Below, in pieces: positions 1 to 7,689 of a stretch of 16,912 bases of DNA (position 1 is its first letter; each line of letters starts with the position of its first letter). The stretch spans positions 1 through 16,912 of the forward strand of contig JAAVTG010000472.1 of NCBI GenBank assembly GCA_011947345.1, read 5' to 3'. The translations under genes and the position numbers were made by a program. The DNA comes from Phytophthora quininea. Its lineage: Eukaryota > Oomycota > Peronosporomycetes > Peronosporales > Peronosporaceae. A model generated the notes under the pieces. It was given only the letters and a program-made list of their open reading frames with translations, was not told the DNA's origin and ran no database searches.

Positions 1-202
1 CGGGCACGGCGCCCAGCACGGGAAGCACGACGCTGCCCACGATGCCGGCCATGGACGGCACGAGCAGCAACAGCTCGCTGCCGTCCGAGATGAGGTTGCT
101 CGCGTTGAACAGCACGAAGCCATAGACAGCGCCAAGGAACAGCACCTGGATCAGGCCGTAGCCGTCGTCCGGCAGGTCCTTCGGGTCGATGAAGAAGCCC
201 AT
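1..202 (-). CDS. N-terminus of probable CaCA-type cation exchanger membrane protein (partial)
   Basis: The minus strand has an ATG at 202-200 and stays open for 67 codons to the window edge, where the gene is cut. It begins MGFFIDPKDLPDDGYG and continues with a hydrophobic segment (about residues 17-35, LIQVLFLGAVYGFVLF), then ISDGSELLLLVP and a second hydrophobic stretch (SMAGIVGSVVLPVLGAVP). Strong third-position G/C bias and lack of interruptions set it apart from the repeats elsewhere. From memory this N-terminus resembles oomycete membrane proteins of the Ca2+:cation antiporter (sodium/calcium exchanger) superfamily. The family signature alpha-repeats would lie outside the window, so the family call is recall, not proof. 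It is the only frame here that looks like an intact host gene. Its 5' flank is the gene-poor stretch from 203 onward. Confidence 0.6.
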   Translation of the reverse strand, partial: MGFFIDPKDLPDDGYGLIQVLFLGAVYGFVLFNASNLISDGSELLLLVPSMAGIVGSVVLPVLGAVP

Positions 203-1152
203 GGCAGCAGAGCAAGTGTCAGGTCCGCGAGATTTTGCCAAGTGAGCTGCAGGATACCAGCCGCAGCCAGCACTTGGATCTGGGTCGCCCCGTATCCGGT
301 TAATAAAGTTCAGACATACTCACCAGTAGATGTTTTATTTGAGCGAGCATTCATTATCCGGACGCCCGTTTTCTACCGTTTGCTCGAACGCTTTGCTCGA
401 AAATATGGTTTCGACTAACCGCGTCAGCCGATGCTTGCCGTGTTGGTGGCCACGAGACCCGAAGCGATGGCATCGTGGTAAGCCGCAATGCAGCTTTGAT
501 GCGATTCTATCTGGCGCTGGTATTCGCTACGCGCAGTGCAAGGCCGTAAATGCAACTCATGAGTCGTTCAAGACTGAAGCAGTCCATTGACGACCGCGGT
601 CCACGGCACGTCTCAGTGGATTTTCCTTTCCCGCGAATAATCAGGCAGCCGCCCGTGATCATCATCAGACCGCATGGAGTTTTCTGCCTGTCCGCCGCAG
701 CTGGAACTCATTTGAAGCGATTCACTGGCAGTGCGTCGGTGGACAGCTCAGTTAGTGTCAGTTGGTTCCAGAGTGCGCGATGGTATACGTTGCAGGCGTA
801 TACTGATTTTTGCTTCAACACATATCTTTGCTTAGGAAGACACGCATCGAGTAGCACACTACAAGGCCGTGCTGTGTTCCGGAGAAGCTCGTGGGTGGGC
901 TGTTGCTACAATTACAATTTCCTTGTTGGTTAGTTTTAGAAGATATTGAGCATTCGTGCAGTTGATGTCATCGCGAAATAGTTGGTTCTGTCGTAGAGTA
1001 CAGTAGCCGTTGAATAGAGCAGTTGACCACTGCCAAACTTTGTGCGAATTGCCGCCGTATTCACCCAGTGCTATTGGGCTTTAACGTGAGTAAATTACGC
1101 GTGTTGGTGCTTGTCGCTTCATCTCTTCTAAAGAAACAGAATTACTTTATCC
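203..1152. other. Gene-poor flank upstream of the minus-strand exchanger gene
   Basis: About 950 bases between the exchanger start codon and the next weak open frame. Short open frames occur (for example 330-590 and 550-933 on plus), but they show no recognisable domain, no sustained codon bias and many Cys/Trp/His residues typical of chance translation. The first 50-100 bases presumably include the minus-strand gene's promoter and 5' leader, but I could not identify a convincing core promoter motif. No repeat boundary or RNA gene was seen. Confidence 0.4.
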
Positions 1153-1899
1153 TTGGAATTTGCTATTGTGAGCTACTCCTGTTATTGCTTGGATGGGGAC
1201 AGTGGCCCAGCGTTCGGTTTATCACGTCAGGAAGATCAATATCCGACTCGAAAAAAGTCTACCACTACCAACCGCAGCCGATCTGCTGCCACCAGCGCCA
1301 ACGCCCCAGCACCACCAACCTCACATCTGCCGTAGTTATCTACGCTGCCGCCCGCGGAAGCACTCGAGGGCGTCGACGACCACAATAAATGGGCTTCCTG
1401 GTCTCCGCCAGAGCCACTAGCTCCATCAGCCCTCGAGGTCGATGACACCGGCTACGAGGCTGACCGAATTCTGCACGGCGTGGAGCCCGACAAGGCCTTG
1501 TTGGAAGAAGGCAACAACCGAATGACGCCGCGGCAGACGCGTGAGACGGACCGCTGTTTCGAGAAGGTATACTGGATCGAGATGAAAATCTACGCCAAGA
1601 TGGTGGTGGTCGCTAAAATCTACCGAGAACTCTTCCACTCCAAGCTTTGTACAAGCAAAATCGTGCAGAAAAGTGGCCTCAAACTGAGGTTTTCTCGTGA
1701 TCGACCGGCGAAGAGCAGATCCACTAACACCCGAGCCGAAACCAACCTCGTCATCGTGCTGCTGGACGAAGTGATGCGGAGGAAGAAGTTCCGTATCGCG
1801 CTGCGCTCAAGGGCACCATCACGCAAGAGTCTGCGACCGACTCTAACCTCGCCTGCAGCGGGGCTGTATAGCAGTGCACATGTACAGAGGAAAGCGTAG
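1153..1899 (+). pseudogene. Weak interrupted open frame, function unknown
   Basis: One plus-strand frame is open from 1153 to 1332, meets TAG at 1333-1335, then stays open to 1899. The second part has coding-like composition: acidic and proline-rich (PPAEALEGVDDHNKWASW), then EVDDTGYEADRILHGVEPDK, then charged residues (MTPRQTRETDRCFEKVYWIE), and a basic C-terminus. No domain is recognised. The TAG could be a nonsense mutation, or lie in an intron or UTR if translation starts downstream. The gene, if real, ends about 115 bases before the Helitron array. It could also be a fragment of an older transposon. Confidence that it codes is low. Confidence 0.25.
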
Positions 1900-1943
1900 A
1901 ACTCCACGAGTCGGTGTCTTTATGCTTTCAGCCTTTGGTTCAA

Positions 1944-2007
1944 TACAAGAACCAAGTATAGTCCTATAACTAGGACTCGCAAAGTCATTGTCCTTAATAC
2001 TAGGACA
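1944..2007. repeat. Cluster of short hairpins just outside the Helitron 5' end
   Basis: Three small inverted repeats follow one another. GGTTC...GAACC lies around 1938-1954. AGTCCTA-TAAC-TAGGACT at 1960-1977 is a perfect 7-bp stem with a 4-base loop. GTCCT...AGGAC lies around 1990-2006. The second and third units are near direct repeats of each other (gtcctataactaggac versus gtccttaatactaggac). The cluster ends 8 bases before the TC terminus of Helitron copy 1, so it is host or older-repeat sequence and not part of the element. Confidence 0.5.
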
Positions 2008-2194
2008 ACACTAATCTTAGACTACTACAAGAGACTTGCTGTCTGTCCGTTTGTCGGTCGGTCGGTCCGTCGCCGAGTTTCGATGGACAAGATCCGGCGC
2101 TGCCATTGGCTGCCGAGCGCCAGCGACGGCGGCGCCCATTCGCCGAAAAGAGTTTCGGCCAATCGCTGCCGAGCGGAGCGAAGGCGGCCGAGAC

Positions 2195-2224
2195 GTGGAC
2201 CACACCAATAGTAGGGTGGTCCAC
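2195..2224. repeat. Subterminal 9-bp hairpin, copy 1
   Basis: GTGGACCAC (2195-2203) and GTGGTCCAC (2216-2224) form a perfect 9-bp inverted repeat with a 12-base loop. It lies about 180 bases inside the Helitron 5' end and about 50 bases before the ORF start. The same hairpin with the same loop is present in copies 2 and 3. It may be structural or regulatory (5' leader of the Helitron transcript). Confidence 0.7.
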
Positions 2225-2798
2225 CAAACGTACTTAATGAAGAGGTCAACAGTAGTCCCCCAACCAAACGCGATGGAGCGTGGGAACGTTACCTGCGCTC
2301 GCTTGCGAAACGATGCTATACAAGGACATCCCCAAGGAGTTCGTTTGGAAAGAGAAGCAGTGGGTTCGGCGCAAGCAGAAGAGAGAGGCACTAGAAAGAA
2401 TAATCCATGTAACCACCCCGGACGCCGAGAAGTTTTTCCTCCGAATATTGCTCTGTAATCGAAGAGAGCCTACATCGTTCGAGAGTTTACGGACAGTTAA
2501 CGGCGTAGTGTGTCCCACGTTTAGAGACACAGCGTTACAATTGGGATATCTTGACAACGATCAAGAGTGGGCTGCATGCATGACAGAGGCTGCAAGTTTT
2601 TAGATCCCATGCCAACTTCGACAGCTCTTCAGTACACTGTTAGTGTACTCGATGCCAAGAGATGTCCGTGAGTTGTGGGACCAATTCTACGAGGAATTGA
2701 ATCGGGACATAGCGCATAAGCACCGGGATCTCCCCGAGTCTACACGAGAGACTGTGGTGATGTTTGAGACGCTAAAAAGCGTGAACGATTTGCTAAAG

Positions 2799-2845
2799 GT
2801 GAGTGGGTATGCTGTGACCGATTTTGAGATTTTGACCTTCCGCAG
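2799..2845 (+). other. Predicted short phase-0 intron in copy 1 helicase
   Basis: GTGAGTGGG at 2799 to CTTCCGCAG at 2845 (47 bases), with TGTGACC and TTTTGACC as branch-site-like motifs. The exon before ends exactly on a Lys codon (DLLK) and the next exon starts on a Leu codon (LSDFPSLV), so removal keeps frame. The spliced protein reads as a normal Helitron helicase lead-in. The 47 bases are short for an intron but the sites are strong. Confidence 0.65.
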
Positions 2846-3028
2846 TTGAGTGATTTCCCGAGTTTGGTTCGAGAGTCTCTTCTCGACAACAATCTCATAC
2901 GCCGCGAGAAAGGCTACAGCACAAGGACATTGGAGGCTATTGTTCGCGACGAGGCCAAACTCAACGAAGGGCAGAAAGCCGTATTCGACCAGATCATACA
3001 AGCCGTCGAAGCCGAGTCAGGACATGAG

Positions 3029-3093
3029 GTATCGACGGCCAGCGCTTCGCGTAACGACGGGGCAGGTCATCCACGCGGGAAATTTCACAAAAG
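3029..3093 (+). other. Predicted phase-0 intron just before Walker A, copy 1
   Basis: GTATCGACGG at 3029 to TTTCACAAAAG at 3093 (65 bases), with a TAAC branch-like motif inside. The exon ends SGHE and the next starts LFFVDGPGGTGKS, a very typical Helitron helicase joint. Without splicing the two parts are in different frames. The same site is kept in copies 2 (5696-5762) and 3 (8370-8437) with different lengths, each still joining in frame, which supports a real intron. Confidence 0.75.
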
Positions 3094-4713
3094 CTTTTCT
3101 TTGTTGATGGGCCTGGTGGAACGGGAAAGTCTACGCTACTTCGACACGTTTTGGCCAGGGTGCGTCTGGATGGGAAGATTGCACTTGCTGTTGCATCCAG
3201 TGGAATTGCATCTCTGCTTCTCATGGGCGGGCGTACGGCGCATTCTACTGTCAAAATTCCGCTGAAACTGGACAAGGATTCTACGTGTTCGATTTTCAAA
3301 CAGTCGCACCTGCGCAAGCTTATCCAGCAGACCAGTTTGGTCATTTGGGATGAATCTCCGATGACGCATCGCCACACGTTTGAGGCTGTCGACCGAATGC
3401 TACGGGACATTGTGGATAACCCCAGGGAGCCTTTCGGCGGAAAGGTTTTTGTGCTCTCAGGAGATTTCCGCCAGATCCTTCCTGTCGTGAAGAGAGGCAC
3501 GCCTGCAGAAACGATCAACGCGTGTATAAAGGAATCGCCTCTGTGGAGACACTTTTGCAGGTTCGGTTAACACAGAACATGCGCATTGGGAGCGAGGGGA
3601 CAGGAGAAAGCGACGAGGATATCCTCTCTTTCTCTGAAGTTTTGCTTGCCGTTGGAGAGGGTCGGCACGAAAAACGTGCGGATCTTGGCAATGACTACAT
3701 CAAGATTCCTGCTGATATGCTGATCCCGAATCCTCCTGTAGAAGACGACGAGGACGAGGAAATAGCTCCAGGGGCAATACCAAGGGGTATGACCCGCATC
3801 ATTGACGCAATGTATGCCGACGTTGCCAATCCAGAGGTTGCGACGAATGGATATTTTGCCAGTCGGACGATTTTGACGACTACGAATGAGACGGTACGGA
3901 GAATCAACGAGGCAGTCGCAGCTCGACTTCCGGAGACAGCGCGGGAGTATTTGTCGGTAGACTCGGTGGAGGATGATGACGGAACGTTTTCGAGCAGGAG
4001 TTCCTCCACTCGGTGAACATGAACGGGATTCCACCTCACAGACTGTTGCTCAAGAAGGGCATCCCCATCATGATGATGAGAAATCTGAACCCGGATCTTG
4101 GACTGTGCAACGGAACGCGTCTACGAATCGTCGACTTGAAGGACCACGTCATTAGAGCAACAATTATGACTGGAGAACGAACAGGCCAAGAAGTACTCAT
4201 CCCGAGAATTATGTTCGTGAGCGACGACGACAACTCCGATTTCCCCTTCCGGCTACGACGAAAGCAGTTCCCCGTGCAACCAGCATTCGCCATGACGATT
4301 AACAAGGCCCAAGGTCAGACGGTGTTAAACTTGGGGGTGTACTTGGCTTCCCGTGCTTTTCGCATGGCCAGTTGTATGTGGCGTTGTCTCGCGTGACCTC
4401 CCGAAGCAAGTTCAAGGCGTTGATTGAGTATCCAGAGTTCGTAGACCGGACGGAGGAGTGTACACGAGAAACATCGTGTACACGCAGATTTTCGATTGGG
4501 AGTCGAGGTCCATTGCTAGGCTAGATGTAGTAGCTTGCCACTACGAACTAGAACCAAGCTTTATTTTGGACAAATGGCAATTTTCGTGTGTTTTATAAAA
4601 CATTTGTTACGCCTGTATGTTTTAGATTGAACTACTTACTAATTCGTGTGATAAGTTAAATCATCCCGCCGGAGGCGAGGCGGTCCACACAGCTGCATCC
4701 AACCATAACCCAC

Positions 4714-4735
4714 CGCCGCGTAGCGGCGCTCGTAG
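4714..4735 (+). repeat. Helitron 3' hairpin and terminus, copy 1
   Basis: CGCCGC-GTA-GCGGCG forms a 6-bp stem at 4714-4728, followed by a short spacer and GTAG at 4732-4735. The other copies end CTAG. Relative to copies 2 and 3 the spacer lacks two bases. The hairpin is the expected 3' termination signal of a Helitron. Confidence 0.8.
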
Positions 4736-4913
4736 TCTTAGACTACTACTAGAGACTTGCTGTCTGTCCGTTTGTCGGTCGGTCGGTCCGTCGCCGAGTT
4801 TCGATGGACAAGATCCGGCGCTGCCATTGGCTGCCGAGCGCCAGAGAGGCGGCGCCCATTCGCCGAAAAGTTTCGGCCAATCGCTGCCGAGCGGAGCGAA
4901 GGCGGCCCGAGAC

Positions 4914-4943
4914 GTGGACCACACCAATAGTAGGGTGGTCCAC
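4914..4943. repeat. Subterminal 9-bp hairpin, copy 2
   Basis: GTGGACCAC (4914-4922) and GTGGTCCAC (4935-4943), the same perfect stem and 12-base loop as in copies 1 and 3, upstream of the ATG at 5016. Confidence 0.7.
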
Positions 4944-5015
4944 ACCAAACGTACTTAATGAAGAGGTCAACAGTAGTCCCCATACACATAGTCCACACAA
5001 CCAAACCCAAACGCG

Positions 5016-5417
5016 ATGGAGCGTGGGAACGTTACCTGCGCTCGCTGCTCTGCAGAGGTGACGCGTGCGCCGCTCGACCTCGACGGCCTTGGCCACCAGT
5101 GCCTCCGCTGCGTTTGCTGCGAGGAGCTCCTCGAGTGGGATTCCTTCGAGAGGCCACGCGCCAGGAGCGCATCGCGGCGGTGTCGGGCGTGTGATGGCCA
5201 GTGCAGCTTCTGGCACAGCACCGCCGCCGAGCAGCCGCTGCCACGGTTGGACCGGCGGCAGGTTACCATGGCCCTGGTGGCGGTCACCATCGGCCCACCA
5301 CCGCCGCCGCCACTACCACCTCGCGAAGCTAGCCACCGTCGTCGACGCCGCCGAGTCCGCCAGCGACAGACTGCGCGTCGCCGTCGCTACCGCCAGGGAC
5401 AGGTCATTGGCTATTAA
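5016..5417 (+). CDS. Helitron N-terminal Cys-rich (zinc-finger-like) protein region, copy 2
   Basis: The ATG at 5016 is shared by all three copies and opens a 133-residue frame. The first 63 residues hold CxxC pairs at C8/C11, C29/C32, C34-C35 and C56/C59, plus C63. This pattern suggests a zinc-ribbon or treble-clef fold, and Helitron proteins often carry N-terminal zinc fingers. The second half in this frame turns into a proline run and an Arg-rich tail ending VIGY. Over that stretch the frame of 5065-5463 looks more protein-like (LAKLATVVDAAESASDRLRV, ending EYIRFHFGQVG), so a frameshift or intron near 5290-5330 is possible. The HUH Rep domain that should follow is absent. The translation is identical in copy 3. 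Confidence 0.5.
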   Translation: MERGNVTCARCSAEVTRAPLDLDGLGHQCLRCVCCEELLEWDSFERPRARSASRRCRACDGQCSFWHSTAAEQPLPRLDRRQVTMALVAVTIGPPPPPPLPPREASHRRRRRRVRQRQTARRRRYRQGQVIGY

Positions 5418-5545
5418 TAGCCTCATCGAATACATTCGTTTTCATTTCGGCCAAGTCGGTTGAATTTGTGTTGGATTGTGTATTGATACAAATGCATTGA
5501 TACACAGTGCTAGAACGGGCAACAGCGTAAAGTTCGGATAAGACC

Positions 5546-7267
5546 GTGATGACTAGCGTGGTCGTTCCAGGTGATAGTCGTCCGTTGGCCCGCCCGTGCA
5601 AAGAACCAAACGAAATCCTGCGCTATGTTGATGCTCGGTATATTGCTCCTGTGGAGGCATGCATCCGGCTTCTGAATTACAGGATCGGGCATGAGGTTTC
5701 AAAACGACCAGCGCTACGCGTAACGACGGGGGCAGGTCATCCACGCGGGAAGTTTCACAAAGCTTTTCTTTGTTGATGAGCCTGGTGGAACGGGAAAGTC
5801 TACGCTACTTCGACACGTTTTGGCCAGGGTGCGTCTGGATGGGAAGATTGCACTTGCTGTTGCATCCAGTGGAATTGCATCTCTGCTTCTCATGGGCGGG
5901 CGTACGGCGCATTCTACTTTCAAAATTCCGCTGAAACTGGACAAGGATTCTACGTGTTCGATTTTCAAACAGTCGCACCTGCGCAAGCTTATCCAGCAGA
6001 CCAGTTTGGTCATTTGGGATGAATCTCCGATGACGCATCGCCACACGTTTGAGGCTGTCGACCGAATGCTACGGGACATTGTGGATAACCCCAGGGAGCC
6101 TTTCGGCGGAAAGGTTTTTGTCCTCTCAGGAGATTTCCGCCAGATCCTTCCTGTCGTGAAGAGAGGCACGCCTGCAGAAACGATCAACGCGTGTATAAAG
6201 GAATCGCCTCTGTGGAGACACTTTTGCAGGTTCGGTTAACACAGAACATGCGCATTGGGAGCGAGGGGACAGGAGAAAGCGACGAGGATATCCTCTCTTT
6301 CTCTGAAGTTTTGCTTGCCGTTGGAGAGGGTCGGCACGAAAAACGTGCGGATCTTGGCAATGACTACATCAAGATTCCTGCTGATATGCTGATCCCGAAT
6401 CCTCCTGTAGAAGACGACGAGGACGAGGAAATAGCTCCAGGGCAATACCAAGGGGTATGACCCGCATCATTGACGCAATGTATGCCGACGTTGCCAATCC
6501 AGAGGTTGCGACGAATGGATATTTTGCCAGTCGGACGATTTTGACGACTACGAATGAGACGGTACGGAGAATCAACGAGGCAGTCGCAGCTCGACTTCCG
6601 GAGACAGCGCGGGAGTATTTGTCGGTAGACTCGGTGGAGGATGATGACGGAACGTTTTCGAGCAGGAGTTCCTCCACTCGGTGAACATGAACGGGATTCC
6701 ACCTCACAGACTGTTGCTTAAGAAGGGCATCCCCATCATGATGATGAGAAATCTGAACCCGGATCTTGGACTGTGCAACGGAACGCGTCTACGAATCGTC
6801 GACTTGAAGGACCACGTCATTAGAGCAACAATTATGACTGGAGAACGAACAGGCCAAGAAGTACTCATCCCGAGAATTATGTTCGTGAGCGACGACGACA
6901 ACTCCGATTTCCCCTTCCGGCTACGACGAAAGCAGTTCCCCGTGCAACCAGCATTCGCCATGACGATTAACAAGGCCCAAGGTCAGACGGTGTTAAACTT
7001 GGGGCTGTACTTGGCTTCCCGTGCTTTTCGCATGGCCAGTTGTATGTGGCGTTGTCTCGCGTGACCTCTCGAAGCAAGTTCAAGGCGTTGATTGAGTATC
7101 CAGAGTTCGTAGACCCGGACGGAGGAGTGTACACGAGAAACATCGTGTACACGCAGATTTTCGATTGGGAGTCGAGGTCCATTGCTAGGCTAGATGTAGT
7201 AGCTTGCCACTACGAACTAGAACCAAGCTTTATTTTGGACAAATGGCAATTTTCGTGTGTTTTATAA
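5546..7267 (+). pseudogene. Helitron PIF1-type helicase pseudogene, copy 2
   Basis: The frame starting near 5546 contains EPNEILRYVDARYIAPVEAC, the conserved Helitron segment normally found between Rep and helicase. It then joins, through an intron at 5696-5762, directly to LFFVDEPGGTGKS. The in-frame joint skips the lead-in that copy 1 keeps. The first glycine of Walker A is replaced by Glu (EPGGTGKS). Walker B (LVIWDESPM), GDFRQILPVV, INKAQGQT and YVALSRVTS are all readable. Frameshifts lie near 6222-6225 (T run), 6440-6442 (G run), 6655-6658 (T run) and 7018-7020 (C run). The final frame reads IFDWESRS and ends at TAA 7265-7267. The product would be inactive unless some indels are assembly errors, and Walker A would remain altered. 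Confidence 0.83.
5696..5762 (+). other. Predicted phase-0 intron before Walker A, copy 2
   Basis: GTTTCAAAACG at 5696 to TTTCACAAAG at 5762 (67 bases). The preceding codons are GHE and the following LFFVD, in frame after removal. It corresponds to the copy 1 intron but differs most near its 5' end, which coincides with the internal deletion joint of this copy. Confidence 0.65.
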
Positions 7268-7377
7268 AACATTTGTTACGCCTGTATGTTTTAGATTGAA
7301 CTACTTACTAATTCGTGTGATAAGTTAAATCATCCCGCCGGAGGCGGTCCACACAGCTGCATCCAACCATAACCCAC

Positions 7378-7403
7378 CGCCGCGTAGCGCGGCGCTCGGC
7401 TAG
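7378..7403 (+). repeat. Helitron 3' hairpin and CTAG end, copy 2
   Basis: CGCCGCG-TAG-CGCGGCG gives a 7-bp stem at 7378-7394, then CGCTCGG-like spacer bases and CTAG at 7400-7403. It is the canonical Helitron 3' signal. A second small palindrome CCGCC-GGA-GGCGG lies upstream near 7336-7348. Confidence 0.82.
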
Positions 7404-7584
7404 TCTTAGACTACTACTAGAGACTTGCTGTCTGTCCGTTTGTCGGTCGGTCGGTCCGTCGCCGAGTTTCGATGGACAAGATCCGGCGCTGCCATTGGCT
7501 GCCGAGCGCCAGAGAAGGCGGCGCCCATTCGCCGAAAAGTGTTTCGGCCAATCGCTGCCGAGCGGAGCGAAGGCGGCCCGAGAC

Positions 7585-7614
7585 GTGGACCACACCAATA
7601 GTAGGGTGGTCCAC
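7585..7614. repeat. Subterminal 9-bp hairpin, copy 3
   Basis: GTGGACCAC (7585-7593) and GTGGTCCAC (7606-7614), conserved with copies 1 and 2 in stem and loop length. Confidence 0.7.
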
Positions 7615-7689
7615 ACCAAACGTACTTAATGAAGAGGTCAACAGTAGTCCCCTATACACATAGTCCACACACAACCAAACCCAAACGCG

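Larger units (their letters stand above)
2273..4598 (+). pseudogene. Helitron PIF1-type helicase pseudogene, copy 1
   Basis: PIF1-like SF1B 5'-3' DNA helicase, the C-terminal half of Helitron transposases. After the shared ATG at 2273 an internal deletion puts the rest in another frame (2280 on). That frame shows the conserved pre-helicase region (YKDIPKEFVW, PTSFESLRTVNGVV) and one in-frame TAG at 2601-2603. Two likely phase-0 introns (2799-2845, 3029-3093) follow. Then come Walker A GPGGTGKST, Walker B LVIWDESPM, motif III GDFRQILPVV, motif V AFAMTINKAQGQT and motif VI YVALSRVTS. Frameshifts lie near 3553-3556 (T run), 3987-3990 (T run), 4350-4352 (C run) and 4446 (C run). The frame then runs to TAA at 4596-4598. 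The zinc-finger and Rep regions are missing. The pre-helicase segment is kept only in this copy. Confidence 0.85.
2015..4735 (+). mobile_element. Helitron copy 1 (first unit of a head-to-tail array)
   Basis: Helitrons are rolling-circle transposons that start with TC, end with a hairpin plus CTRR, insert between A and T, and make no target duplication. This unit begins TCTTAGACTACTAC at 2015 straight after an A. It ends at 4735 with a GC-rich hairpin (4714-4728) followed by GTAG, one base off the expected CTAG. Copy 2 starts at the very next base. The unit is about 2.72 kb and closely matches copies 2 and 3 over both termini and the helicase region. It differs internally: after the shared start ATGGAGCGTGGGAACG it jumps to a segment just upstream of the helicase, losing the zinc-finger region present in the others. 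No HUH Rep motif is visible, so it looks non-autonomous. Confidence 0.88.
4736..7403 (+). mobile_element. Helitron copy 2 (middle unit of the array)
   Basis: Begins TCTTAGACTACTACTAG at 4736, directly after the last base of copy 1, and ends CTAG at 7400-7403 directly before copy 3. Length is about 2.67 kb. Inside are a 5' subterminal region, a Cys-rich N-terminal ORF (5016-5417), a conserved segment from the region after Rep (5546-5695) and the PIF1 helicase. The part containing the HUH Rep domain is missing between these. From about 5016 to 5700 its sequence appears identical to copy 3, implying very recent duplication. Its helicase instead shares several single-base lesions with copy 1. Confidence 0.88.

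Noticed and set aside
330..933. Two overlapping plus-strand open frames of 86 and 127 codons
   Set aside because: No sustained codon bias, no domain, odd residue composition, and the two overlap out of frame. Probably chance.
2040..2070. Short GGTC/TCGG tandem repeats near each Helitron 5' end, considered as a microsatellite or origin iterons
   Set aside because: Only about three or four imperfect units. They are conserved as part of the element terminus and do not vary in number between copies.
2994..3518. Long antisense open frame opposite the copy 1 helicase (and its equivalents in copies 2 and 3)
   Set aside because: It mirrors the conserved helicase codons on the plus strand, shows no domain, and runs antisense across the Walker A to motif III region. 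It is a shadow frame.
5016..5700. Host gene capture by the Helitron (Helitrons often carry gene fragments)
   Set aside because: The ATG is shared with copy 1 and the segment leads into the DARY motif typical of Helitron proteins, so it is better read as the element's own N-terminus.
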